Positions 31,955 through 43,800 of a stretch of 64,000 nt of DNA are shown here, piece by piece. The notes beneath the pieces were generated by a model. It was not told the DNA's origin and did no database searches. It saw only the letters and a program-made list of their open reading frames with translations. Positions within the stretch are counted from its first letter, which is position 1, and each line of letters opens with the position of its first letter. The position numbers and the translations under genes are program-made. The DNA is from Diplolepis rosae (Eukaryota > Arthropoda > Insecta > Hymenoptera > Diplolepididae), in NCBI GenBank assembly GCA_030998225.1, contig JAPYXD010000555.1:7874001-7938000 (forward strand), in the 5' to 3' direction.

Positions 31955-32658
31955 TACCATTAAAGTTTTGGGTCGACTTTTTCGTTTTATTAACATGGAG
32001 AAAAATAGTTCGAGAAACTTTATTCAACTTTTGAGCAAAATTGGGACATACGGTCAAGTTGGAGATTATTTAATATTATTATAATAATTTGTGATCCACA
32101 TTTTTAAAGTTTACATAATATTAAATAATCTCCAACTTGTCCATGTGTCCCAACTTTGCTAGAAATAGAGTAAAGTTTCTCGAAAAAATTTTCTCCGTGT
32201 AAGGGTTTACAGTGAATTATAGATGACAAAACAATATTGTATCGTTTCTTATAATTTTTAATACAAGATTTTGTCACAAAAAATTATACTCTTTGTCAAA
32301 TATATTAGTTGTACAATTAATTTTTTGCCTCTACCTTTCATCGTTTACAGAATCTATTAAAATTGAAATTTTTTCCCTACCAAAAAGTATAATTTTGAAG
32401 TGCTATCTTTTAACTTTAAAACAAAAGTTTAAAACGTGATTAATAATTAAGCCATGTTATTTTTGAAAATTCATCAGAGTCAAAATAACATATAATTTTT
32501 ACCTATTATTTTCTACAATAACTTGAAATTAGCGCCTTATCTAACTAGGCATTTTCATTTCTAATCTGTATCAAAAACATCGATCACTGGGTGAACAACA
32601 AAACCACGGGACTAATGGCTTTTCTTATGAGATTCAAAATTTCAACAATTTTAAATTG
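31955..32658. repeat. 3' flank of gene B1, duplicated behind B2 (unit flank F1)
   Basis: From TTACCATTAAAGTTTTGGGT to CTTATGAGATTCAAAATTTC this stretch matches 62720-63465. It contains a MITE (31993-32199). At about 32658 the match stops and gene A intron 3 sequence (CAGTTCTGAGTTTATGATG) begins, which is the duplication junction. Confidence 0.8.
31993..32199. mobile_element. MITE with ACGGAGAAAAA-type ends, unit 1 copy
   Basis: The ends ATGGAGAAAAATAGTTCGAG and the inverse of ...CTCGAAAAAATTTTCTCCGT enclose inverse arms containing AGTTGGAGATTATTTAATAT. The unit 2 copy is at 62757-63012, so the element predates the duplication. Unit 1 lacks about 45 bp of the loop. Confidence 0.7.
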
Positions 32659-32779
32659 CAGTTCTGAGTTTATGATGAAAATCAAAAAAGAAATATTTAT
32701 ATTTCATGTATCTGAATGAATTATACATATACACACAGGAAGACTATGAAATTCTATTATATTTTATCTGTTCTTCTAG

Positions 32780-32995
32780 GAACAATCAGACGCTGGAACA
32801 CCAATTATTAATGTGCTAAAAACTACAATTCTAGGTATTTTTACTTTCGTGCGACAAAACTGAACGGAAGCTGTTATTTTTATTAAAATTAATGAATATC
32901 AAGAATGGGTTGATGAAGTGATGTTGGATAAAAATTGGGATGCACCGATGCGTAGAACAACTCAGTGGCATCTATGTTTCGAAGAATTAGCTTAA
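32780..32995 (+). pseudogene. Orphan copy of gene A exon 4, nonsense mutated
   Basis: It keeps the acceptor TTCTTCTAG and full exon length (216 nt). Codon 28, Arg in gene A, is TGA (32861-32863). EQSDAGTP is conserved. No copies of gene A exons 1-3 exist upstream; the preceding sequence is the gene B flank joined at about 32658. It therefore arose as a partial duplicate and was probably never a working gene. Confidence 0.85.
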
Positions 32996-33088
32996 ATATC
33001 CTTTGAAAATTTTATATTGAGAATCTGTAGCTATCTACAACACAGTTCTATGAAACCTGAATGTCGAAGTGGTTAAATATATTTTATA

Positions 33089-33277
33089 CAACACAAGCAT
33101 GTTTTTCTCGCTTTTTGACGCATGTTTTGTGGGCATAAAGTTTGACATTTAAGCCCTAGGGCGTAAATAGGGATGCAGTGCTTAAAAGTAGTTATTCAAG
33201 CACCTCCCACTCCCTATTTACGCCCGCAGGGCTTAATGACAAACTTTACAAAAAGCGAGAAAAACATGCTTTTGTTG
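33089..33277. mobile_element. 189-bp hairpin MITE, TA target duplication
   Basis: Ends CAACACAAGCATGTTTTTCT and its inverse, flanked by TA (33087-33088 and 33278-33279). Nearly the whole element is a hairpin including TCCCTATTTACGCCC...GGGCTTAA. Confidence 0.75.
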
Positions 33278-33289
33278 TATAAAGTACCG

Positions 33290-34385
33290 TGTACAACACG
33301 GGGGTACGATCATTTAAGGCGAGTGCGATGTTTACTGTTCTCGGCTGATCAACTTTACCCTCTTGTTGTACAATGTACTATTGTGTCCAAACGGGCGGAA
33401 AAAGTCGCATTGCATGCTTGCGCGTAGAGCGGCATGCAGTCAATTGTGCCTTAGCGTCAGAATCAGGCGAAATGTTCATACCGCCCGCTGCAACGGGCAA
33501 AATATCGCTCGAAACTTGACTGCCCGCGGCTAATACGCACTCGTACGCAACGCGACTTTTTCCACCAATTTGGACACAAAACGTCGTGTGTACCTCGAGC
33601 GACATGGTGGCGATGTGACTCGTGTGAATACCGCCCTCGCTACGCTCGGGCGGGTACACTTCGCACTCGTCTCAAACGCCATCATGCCGCTCTTGGTACA
33701 CAATCTACTATATCTAAAATAGGCAGAATAAGCGCCCCTTATCTGCCCGCGGAGCGGCAGTAAAATAGCACTTTATTGTACCGCGACGAGCGGTACGTAA
33801 AGTAACAGTAAGGAGGAGGAACTGAGAGAGAAAGAGAGGGAAATGCGTGGGTGCGCGCGTAAGGATTTATATACCATATAACATCACAATGTTGATTGTA
33901 CAATTGAAGCGCTTAGAGCAAAAGGGAAGTAAATATTGTTGTCATAGAAAAGTGAAGCATAAAAACGGTTGGAGCACAAGGAAGACAAATATCCTTCAGC
34001 GGTAAAGCGAAACAATATAAAGTTTATTTTAGTTTATTTTGTTTCGCTTTACCGCTGAAGGAGATTCGTGTTCCTTTTGCTCCAACCGTTTTTATGTTTC
34101 ACTTTTCTATGACAACAATATTTACTTCCCTTTTGCTCTAAGTGCCTCAATTGTAACATTGTCCCACACGCGTGCGTACGCTGTACAATCAAGTGCTTTT
34201 ATACTTCTACTTCTTGGGCAGAAAATTCGTGCTTTTTCTACCTATTTCAGATAAAGTATCGTACGCATCGCAGAAGTAAAGTTGACCTTTTCAAGGTTGC
34301 AGAATTTACGTCCTCGCCTTTGGCTCGGACAGTAAAACCGCATCCGAGTATAAAGGTTAACTTTAATGCTTAGGTACATAATGTA
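33290..34385. repeat. Nested foldback elements in unit 2
   Basis: Several palindromic elements are stacked. 33375-33715 is inverted relative to 35282-35608 (ATTGTGTCC ends, ATGGTGGCGATGTG inside). 33706-34258 is a foldback element whose arms include GCAAAAGGGAAGTAAATATT and TTCAGCGGTAAAGCGAAACA. ATAATGTACTAT-type motifs occur at the junctions. Unit 1 has none of this (around 7240). ORFs here are repeat by-products. Confidence 0.65.
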
Positions 34386-34975
34386 CTATATCGTAAAATA
34401 GCTAAACGTTTAATGTTATTAACTTAAAAAAATACCTGTTTCAAATATTTTTGACTTTTTAAATAAAACCTTCAGTTTTTCAGTTTAAAACATGCTAGAC
34501 AAATTTACTGGAATAAAAGATTCATCTACGAGGGTAGTCTCAAAATTACCTGACCTTACAAAGAAAACCCAAAAAATTTGGGAAAAAATACCTTTATTTT
34601 TCAACGTACACGGAGAAGAAAATCTAACTATTATAGTAAGCTGAGCTTTTCCTATTAAAGCACCGAACTTAATGTGCGAAATTGGTATGAGCATCTACCA
34701 CTACTGGCATGAAGTCACGCATTTTGAGCATAAAATGTCATGCTGTGAAAGCAACAAACGCATGCCATTATTACTAGTGTTATATGCTGTCAGAGCAATG
34801 TTCCTTGCGAAAATAGTTCGAGCATCGCCTTGCTTGTTCTCTTACAACCGAGAACACGTGAGGTGCTACGTTCGAAAGTAGGTGTGGCCTAACATCTCGG
34901 TTGTAATAGAACTCATGCTGAAACTGAATGAAATAAAAACAATCTCACGTGCATCCCAAGAAACTGATACCTTCC

Positions 34976-35153
34976 CAGTAAGAAGGTGGGCATTGAAATG
35001 TCAAGATCTGGAAAGAGACGGAATAGAGAATGAAACTTTTGAATGCATTTTAATTCATAGGCATTAAAAGGCATTCAATAATTCCATTCTCGATTTCGTA
35101 TCTCTCCAGATCTTGACATTTCAATGCCATTCAATACCCACCTTCTTGCTGGG
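34976..35153. mobile_element. 178-bp hairpin MITE inside the mariner remnant
   Basis: Ends CCCAGTAAGAAGGTGGGCAT and the inverse of ...ACCCACCTTCTTGCTGGG. The arms share GAAATGTCAAGATCTGGA. Not present in unit 1. Confidence 0.65.
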
Positions 35154-35284
35154 TTGCCAGCAGATGAAACTATTTTCGCCTCTTTTGGAGCCGATTCTCT
35201 CCTTTCAGTCCATTGTTTTAACTGTTCCTTCGTCTCAGGTGTCAAGTGATGGACCCGTGTTTCATCCATAGTTATAAATTGATG

Positions 35285-35998
35285 TGAAAATAGTAGATTG
35301 TGTACCAAGGGCGGCATGGTGGCGATTGTGATGAGTGCAAAGTGTACATTCATTCACACATTCATATTCACACGAGTCACATCGCCACCATGTTGCTCGA
35401 GGTACACACGTTTTGTGGCCAAATTGGGGAAAAAGTCGCATTGCGTGCGAGCGCGTAGTTAACCGCGGGCAGTCAAGTGTCGGGTGCAATGAAAATTTCG
35501 TCCGATTGCGTCGCCAAGGCGCAATTGGCTGCATGCCGCTCTACGCGCAAGCATGCAATGCGACGTTTTCTGCCCGTTTGGACACAATAGTACATTACGT
35601 AACGCGGAGCTAAGCTTAGCCGTACTCGGCAGAGGACGATGTTTTTCGTACGAGCCGCACCTGAGCGCGCGGAGCAGGTGAGTATGAAAAAAATCGTCCG
35701 AGGTCGAGTACGCGCTTGGCTCTAAGTTGCATACGATACTCTATGCAAGAAAAGGACGTTTTTCGCGTCATTCCGGGAATGTTTGGTATAACATTAGCAA
35801 ATCGGGGAATATTTGGGGTGGCGATTTTTACCATACTTGGACGGTAAAACTCATGAACTGCGTATGCACAAACGCTGGTACAGTCAGTTTTACCGTCTAA
35901 ATACGGTGAAAAAAACCCCATCCCAAATATTCCCTGATTTGCTAATGTTACCAAACACTTACGGAATGATGCGAAAAACGCGCTTCTGTTGCATAAAT
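35285..35998. repeat. Composite of foldback elements inserted in the mariner remnant
   Basis: 35282-35608 is the inverse of the element at 33375-33715. 35615-35725 resembles the hairpin at 4949-5050. 35750-35960 belongs to the foldback family at 2560-2790 and 3457-3720. They join at CACAATAGTACATTACGTAA and TTGCATA-type sequences. After removal, the mariner reading resumes (CGACTTTATTGCTTTGAAAC). Confidence 0.65.
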
Positions 35999-36240
35999 CG
36001 ACTTTATTGCTTTGAAACATCTTCACGACGCTGTTTTTGTTGCATTTTGAGCAAACGCAGCACCCATCTTGCCCACAGCTTTCTCATGTCTAAATTTTCA
36101 GTCAATATGCGATGTACAGCAGATTCTGAAATGCCTACCATGTCTACTAGTTCGCCCACTTTTATTCGACGGTCATCCAATACCATGTTGTGGGTTTTCT
36201 TCACCATTTCTTCCGTGGTCACCTCATTGGGTCTATTACT

Positions 36241-36832
36241 GCGATGTTAGTCTTGGCAGCTTGTACCGAGGGTTACTGCCGAATACGGGTATAAAACTAA
36301 ATAAGCAGTCGCGGACAATGTTCCAGGGAGGGTTCCGCAGGAATAACCCCCAAGCAAAGGTGTCTCTAGGAAACCAGGTTACTTCCTAGAAGATTGAGAC
36401 CTTACCCCAGTATTCGGGGCTCTGCAGGAGCGGACCAAATACTTCCCTCCCTACTCATGGAATGGTTATAGAGACTTTAAATTTAAATAAAACTATGTGT
36501 GAGTAAATGTTTGGAGGGGAGCCAGATGTCTCGGAGGAATATGAGTATAGGAGAACTGGGGTTAGAAGACTCCGGGAGCACCTGCACAGCTGTCATGAAA
36601 ATGACATGCGTGGGCTATAGAGAGTGGAAGAGGTCTTGCAGAAAATAGAGAGTTTTTACAGGACCAAGAAAAATATGTACCTTCCCATCAGGGATGGCAT
36701 TGGGGAGGCACCTCGCAAGCGGCTGAGGGAGCCGACCGTTATTCCGGAGGTGATGGCTGCCAAGTTTACTTTAAGTAACAGATATAAGCTAAGAGAAGCA
36801 AACACATCAGTCTTCTCATTGCAATCAAACTA
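36241..36832 (+). other. Unidentified insertion, possible LINE remnant
   Basis: Unit 1 lacks this 590-bp stretch (compare 19372). It is GC-richer than its surroundings. A 69-codon ORF (36624-36833) reads MEEVLQKIESFYRTKKNMYL and is rich in charged residues; upstream, out of frame with stops, are phrases with RRLREHLHSCHENDMRG. It may be a non-LTR retrotransposon ORF1 remnant, but I do not recognise it firmly. Confidence 0.35.
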
Positions 36833-37099
36833 ATTATATCAGTGAATCAGTGATAATAAAATGATCATGAAGAAATTATTTAATTTGGCTAAACTGTCTT
36901 AAAGGCATGTGATACTTAGCAAATTAGAAAATTTTATTGATTTTGCGTTTCTACATGTACTTTTCCAAAATTCATAAAATTGCTACTTTTGGTTTGAAAA
37001 ATAAAAAAAAATTGTTAATTTTAGCAAAATCTGTCAGAAATTTTTTTTCATTATCGAAACAAAAGTAGTCTATCTACGTTAGATTTTATCTTCTCTACC

Positions 37100-37241
37100 C
37101 AGTGGCGGATTAAGAAATCGTGAGTCTCCTCCTAAAGCGTAAAAACCAATGAAAAGAAAGAGGGGCGACTGCCCTCCCTCTTTCCTTTGTTTCGCATGTC
37201 TTAGAAAAAGACATACGATTCCTTAATGTCTGTCTCTACTG
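37100..37241. mobile_element. 142-bp hAT-type MITE with perfect 8-bp target duplication
   Basis: Ends CAGTGGCGGATTAAG... and the inverse CAGTAGAGACAGACATTAAG. TCTCTACC is duplicated at 37092-37099 and 37242-37249. The inverse-oriented paralogous stretch near 19545 has the site without an insert. The 8-bp duplication and CAGTG-type end fit hAT. Confidence 0.8.
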
Positions 37242-37761
37242 TCTCTACCATTTCACAAATTTTAGAAACAACATTTTATGTATTTTGAGCACAAACATGT
37301 AGAAACTGGACCAAATTGTTCACATGAACTTGCTACTTTTCTCAAGTCTCACATGCCCTTAAGATTGAAAAAATCAATGCTTATATGAAAAAAAAAATTT
37401 GTTACGTCTAACAGACGATTTTGACTTAAATTTAGCCACCTTGTGTATCAGAGTATAAGTCTGTCCTTTTCTAATGGTCTAGTTTTTGTTACATCTTAAA
37501 GTTGGCCGATTTTTAGACTTTAATTAAAACTTTTTTTACAGTGAAGGTTCAATTAATCATAAATATGGTTTTAACGGCCATTTTTTTTCTATCAGTGCGT
37601 ATATAAATTAAAGACTAGGAGTCACAATTTCAAAAGATAGCGCATTCACTAATCATATGGATTATCCAATTTGTCCTTGGAAGTTGTTCACGTAGTGTGA
37701 TACATAAAATGATTGTACTCTCCTAGAATTTTAGTTGAAAATAAAAAATCCATTTTCAAAA

Positions 37762-37819
37762 ATGAAAATACCTATTAATTCTTTGTTCTTTCTTTATATA
37801 ATTGTAGCTGATATTTCTG
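37762..37819 (+). CDS. Gene B2 exon 1 (signal peptide)
   Basis: ATG at 37762, donor TCTG|GTAACT. Nineteen codons plus one base, as in B1. Upstream sequence is conserved with B1 for about 140 bp. Confidence 0.8.
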
Positions 37820-40800
37820 GTAACTATTTTCAAATTCCATACATAATTATATATAATTTATAAGAAAAATATCAACATAGCTATACAAAATAACTAAGAT
37901 AAAATAACGAGAAATCTTTCTGAAAACTGCTACGTGGCATGAGTACCTTTACAGATTCCATTATGAATTCATTTTATGAAATTTGCATATCGAAAGATAT
38001 CATCAACTTACGATAATTTCAAAATTACTATAATTAATACATAAAATTAAGGAATTTAAAAACCATGTCTTCGGTTAAGATTTAAATAAATGAACTGTTG
38101 TTTTTTATAGCATCATTATCTCTGGAGGAAAAATTATTCAATGGAGATGTTGTCGAAATAGGAACAATGCCGTACATAGTTTCTTTGAAATATATAAGTT
38201 TTCATTATTGTATTGGATTTTTGATATCTTCGAAACATGTTTTAACAGCGGCTAACTGCATTGAAGACTTGATAATCTCTACGAATCCTAATTTTAAACA
38301 TTATTATGCTTCAGTTGGTTCTTTAGATATACTTGAAGATAAACATAAGCACTTCTTCCACAAAGTAGAAGCTCATGAGAACTATGAATTAAAAGGAAAT
38401 AAACCCACTTACAATATTGCAGTTATAACGGTAAATTACTTTTTTCTTTTTATACATTGAAAAAAATTCTTTTTTAATTGAATTGTGGTTGATTTCAAGC
38501 AATGGTAAACCCGTCAGTATAGGTACTAAAAGTGGTCGCAGTGACTAAGTAATGTAATCACAGCAACTATGTTATGCCACAGTCACTATATGTAAGCATC
38601 AACTATAAGGTTATGTAAAATCAAATGCCTAAAATAAAATGCATAAAATCACTATGTGGAACATTGTATTTTTCATAGCACCTCTTTTGAAAATCTGATT
38701 TTCGGTGTCTGTAGAGCGGGTTGAAACTTTTAAAATAGGATTAAAAATCACAGTTTCGACCCGCTATACAGTTACATCAAATCAAATTCTCCAAAGAGTT
38801 GCTATCAGTTGATATGAAAAATAATATGCAATAACTCGAAACAAAACTGGTTATAGCGACTACGTTATTCTAGCCATGAGAACTCAATGTTTCAAGTTCT
38901 TCTCATAGCGAGGTTTAAGAGTTAAGGACAACTTCAACGATGTTAACTAGTCGCCACGACCAGGTATTCAGAATTCAGAATAAGGCTACCATGGCTACAA
39001 ATTATGTTTATGTAGCCATGGGTCAAGTAGCAACTACAAGTCTCCCACGTTACAGTCACTTTTTTTTCCAACTACTCTCAAAATTCACTATAACGAGATT
39101 CCCTGTAACAAGGCCTCCCTTTTACGAGCGCGTCACCGTTGCCCATAACGAGCGGACGATCGACCCCTCTTCCCCCACTACTACGGAATGAAGCGCGCTC
39201 AAATTTGAAACAGTAATCAATGAGTTTGATGGCTTTTATCACTTAATGAGAAAATAATTGGTCAATTATTGAAAAATTACTTAATTGTGTAATTTTACAG
39301 TATTTGAAATGAAAAATTTAATATTTAATTTTTCCAATCTGGAGTTTTCAATAGTTTGGAGTAAAGTCGGTTATCGAACATTAAAATTGCATAAGTTTTT
39401 TTGGAAATTTTGATATTTCACACATTACCGTAGATAAGCAAAATTCTTCCGTTTTAAACAATATGTAAAAAAGTTTTATATAATTAATCAGTATGTATAA
39501 TTTTGCGCAGTTTATTATTGTGATGAATACTACATGTGTAATACTATGTTTCGAAACGCATTTTTTATAAATGAAAACCAACAGCAACATTTTAACATTT
39601 ATATTACTGTTTATTACATTTATCATCAAGACTTTTCTTTTTTTCTGGAAATATTAAAAAATACACCTGATAAGCATAGATATTTTTATTATTATATTAT
39701 TATATTTTTAGTATTTTGAGTACATACCGTCAAATAAGTCAATTCCATGTTGAATACTCGCAACAATCTTTTTTATACGCTTTTTTACTATGTACATACA
39801 ATTATTCACATGGTATCACTGACAGACTGACTGCACGCATCATATAATGCGCATAACAGCGCATAGCAACAAGTAGGATATGGAGAGGATCCCTTTCGCG
39901 CTCGATGCAGAGAGGTCTCCGATGCCCGAGCTTCTCGTTATAGGGAATCTCGAGTGTACATTATTCCTAGTCATTATGACTCTTACAACCCGCTCTACAG
40001 ATACCGAAAATCAGATTTTCAAAAGAAGTGCTATGAAAAATACAATGTTCCACATAGTGATTTTATGCATTTGATTTTACATAACTTTATACTTGATGCT
40101 TACATATAGTGACTACATATGTCACGTCAGTATGCCCAGGACTTTTTCTCAGTGTACAATGTTTTTTGAAAAGGGGGTACTTTATTTTCAGACTATTTCT
40201 TATATAGCCAAAACCTGTATTTTCTTATCAAGATTTCAAGACATATTTTCATAGTACTATACGGAAAAAATTACTTATCGAAATTTTCTTTTACATTTAG
40301 ATCTAAAATTATAAAAATTGTACTTTTACTACACGGAAAAAACTAATTGTCGAAATTTTCTCTCTGTAAAAAATTTGACCGCTATTCTAGTTAATCTTTT
40401 CTTAATCTGAATAAGTCAACGTTAAAAAATTCAGAATTAAATTTTACTAATGAATTAGTTTCAATTAGTAAGACATTTTTACTATAAATTAGTTGAAATT
40501 TCACTCTAAATTAGTCAAAATTGACTATAAATTAGTTGAATTCATTTAATAATTAGTTGAATTTTACTAAAAATAAGTAAATTTTATCACTATTTGGGAG
40601 GTGAACAAACAGTCAAAGAAAATTTCGAAAAATACATTTTTCCGTGTATTCCCTTAGTATGCGAGTACTCTACCCGTACACTGCCAGTACTGGTTACCAG
40701 TAGCTGCCCAGTGCTGCTATCCAGTACTTTTAATTATTGTTTTCTAAACTAAACGTTTTTCCCCACTACCCTTTTTAAGGCTCTGTATATACTAGGTTGT

Positions 40801-43800
40801 TCAAAAAGTTTTGAAAGCGGAAATGAAAATACGTTTTTTTTTTGGTGAAATCACTTTTATTGCTCAGTATAATCTCCCATAAGATCAATACATTTGGTCC
40901 AACGGTCTTCCAACTTGTTTATCTCCTCATGGAAGTGACTTTCTGCAAGGCCTGCAAAATACTCCTCTACGACGGCTATAACCTCTTCGTTTGATGAAAA
41001 ATGCTTCCCACAAAGGAATTTCTTGAGGTGTGGGAACAGCCAGAAGTCACAGGGAGCTAAATCAGGCGAATAAGGTGGATGCTACAACAATTCGTACTTT
41101 AATTCGGTTATTTTAGTGATGATTTTTTGAGCTGTGTGAGCGGGTGCATTGTCTTGATGAAAAAGGATTTTTTTCTTCTGCAAACCGGGTCTTTTTTCAC
41201 GAATTTTTGCATCCAATTGATCCAAAAGGTTACAATAATATTGAGAATTTATTGTTTTGCCAGTTTGGAGATAATCCACCAACAAAATCCCTTTTGCATC
41301 CCAAAAAACTGATGCTAACACCTTCTTCGCCGATTTCTGGACACGAACTCGCTTCGGTGCCGAAGTGCCTGGTTCACACCACTCATTAGCCTCTTGGTTT
41401 GATTCAGGATCATGATGGAAGACCCAAGTCTCATCCATAGTGATGAATCGACGCAAAAAATCCTTTTTATCTTTTCGAAAACGCTCCAAATGTTGCTCAG
41501 AAAGTCGCATTCGAACGTGTTTTTGTTCCATTGTGAGCGAATGCGGCACCCATTGTGCACAGAGCTTTCTGAAACCCAAAACTTCACGTAAAATATGACT
41601 CACGCTGCCTAATGAGATGTCTAGGGCCTTTGCTAAATCTCTCTCGGTCAATCGACGATCTTCCAGAACCATATCCTGTACTTTTGCTATGAATGCTGGT
41701 GTTGATGCACTTTTTGGACGTCCTGAGCGTGGATCGTCTTCAACGCTTTTTCGACCACGTCTAAACTCTAAAACCCATGGATGCACAGTTGGAAATGAAG
41801 GAGCAGCTTCCTTTAACACTTTCATCACTTTTGTATGAATTTCCGTTGCTGATAAACCCTCCAAAACAAAGAATTTTATCACTGCACGATATTCGGTTTT
41901 TTCCATTGTACAAAAATACACTGACACGTCGACTTCAAATGGCTTGTAAACAAACAATGAATTGACAGAGTGGAATGACACTTTGGGTATGTTCATATGA
42001 AAGATGAAATCTTAAAATGGCGTAGAAATTTTGGTTCTCCTACTGCTCTATAGATGTCGCTTTCAAAACTTTTTGAACAACCTAGTATAATGTCCTTAAC
42101 ACATTTTTTCATTAGTTGTTGGAAGCAGTAGTTCAAACATTGAATGCAAATTGGATTCCACTGTCGAATGAGCCACCAAAATTTAATAGAATAGGGAAAG
42201 TATCAGGATGGAACTCTTTTGCAAATGTTGCAAATCGTCTATATTCAAAAGGAAACAGAAACGGTCTATTAATAGAATTTACTCACGTTAAAATAGTAAA
42301 TGCAAGGGAACAAATCTGTCAAGGTTTATCAAATAATGAGTTTATTATTGACGATTATATGGTTTGTGCTATTATTCATTCAACAAAACCAAATACCCAT
42401 CAGGTAAGCAAATAGCATATTCATGTAGTAAATTACCCTTGATATAAAAATGTGTTTCACTCATATTGGACTCTAATTGATATATGTGATGAAAAAAATT
42501 ATCAATTCTAATGTGCTTATTCAATCTAAATTCTCTAAAACAAATGTAATATTGCTTATCTATTAAACAAATTGTACGAAAACCCTTTAATATTGAATTA
42601 AGTTTGACCAACTCAAAGGCGATCAATTTTAATAAAATTCTTGATAGGAATCCTTTATAAGAATAAGTCAGAATAAGTATCAGAAAGCATCGGATTAAAA
42701 TTTGGTACAGATGCTGCCCTAGTGGTAGAGCTGTTCAGGGCCGGTGGAAGGGGTGGGTATGGTGGGCAGTACTACCAACACCAAAAATCCGTGGGTGGGT
42801 AATTACCGACACGAAAATTTGAATGAAAAATTAAAAAATAATGACAATAAATGACAAATTAATACGTTAATCGCCACGATGCACCCCAGTCAACCACTAC
42901 CAACTCCGGATAAATACGTTCTGCTAGCCCTGGAGCTGTTACGTTGACTGGAGCGTGTAACATACGAATAAAATATCGAATAATTGGAACGCCACCTGTT
43001 AGGTAAAAGTCGAATTTGTACTCGCGATTACCGAATCGATGTCACGAATCCTACCTTGCCCATATACGCGGGCGAATTTAAATATAAGAACTAGACTCGA
43101 TTAATAAATGTTAGGCAAAACTCTCGTCGGGGAAATGAACAATTAATTTTAGACATAGAAATAAGAATTCGTTCTCGTTTCCTGAGGAAATATTATCAGA
43201 GATTTCACAATATGTTTAAAAGAGTTCTCACGAAATCTGGAAAGTATAAACCTTTTTGACTTTTACGAGCCTTCTAACGAAACGACCCTTGAAAACTTAT
43301 AAATTAAACTTAACAAAGCTCTTCCTCTCTTTTATGTTCAAGAAAACTTAGGCTAGTTGCAGTAAATTAATTCCTTACAATTTCTGGAAAGTTATAAATT
43401 TCGAGAAGGGACAAAGTTTGGTCGTCCACTTAAATTCATATAAACAAACTGAAGGGTAAACCGGACCCTGGCTTTGAATTTCTGAGACTCACCAGGACTC
43501 CAGCGAGAATCGAATTACATAGCAACATGTCTAGAGAAAGAGAGGAAGGTGATACAAAAAATATGATTTATGCCGTTTCGCAAGGGTCGAACAGTCGAGA
43601 AGGCCACATGTTGAAACTTTCGAAACTTCAGGGGTAGAGATAGGTAACGAAACATATGCATTCCCGAAAATTGCGCGCGCTTTCCTCACGCCTCCACTAC
43701 TGCAATTGGCTAAGGGAAGGCGTGAGGGTGGGTTTTGGGACTCGAATGCATCTTGCAACTGGGAGCGTGCTGAATCCCTATCTCGGGAGAAAACAGATTA

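Larger units (their letters stand above)
28994..31955 (-). other. Wolbachia-like bacterial DNA inserted in the host genome
   Basis: The B1 3' flank matches the B2 flank up to GATGCGTAAATT (28993) and resumes at TTACCATTAAAG (about 31955). In B2 only about 24 bp lie between these points. The extra DNA contains, on the minus strand, a membrane-protein gene fragment and an isoleucyl-tRNA synthetase fragment of bacterial type, both with indels or stops. A full mariner (29636-30921) and a mariner fragment (31253-31738) have since inserted. The assignment to Wolbachia rests on protein resemblance recalled without a search; Rickettsiales origin is likely, the genus less certain. Confidence 0.7.
34529..36240 (-). 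pseudogene. mariner remnant (unit 2), interrupted by hairpin elements
   Basis: It starts at TACGAGGGTAGTCTCAAAAT, a mariner terminal repeat. On the minus strand: FITMDETRVHHLTPETKEQL (about 35200-35290) and MVLDDRRIKVGELVDMVGIS, RILTENLDMRKLWARWV (36004-36222), matching irritans-type mariner. A 178-bp hairpin element (34976-35153) and a composite of foldback pieces (about 35285-35998) interrupt it. The unit 1 counterpart is 7799-8276 plus 19280-19372, so it predates the duplication. Confidence 0.75.

Noticed and set aside
33173..35613. Several 70-90-residue ORFs with Cys/His content
   Set aside because: Located in stacked foldback elements and mirrored on the opposite strand; no domain recognised.
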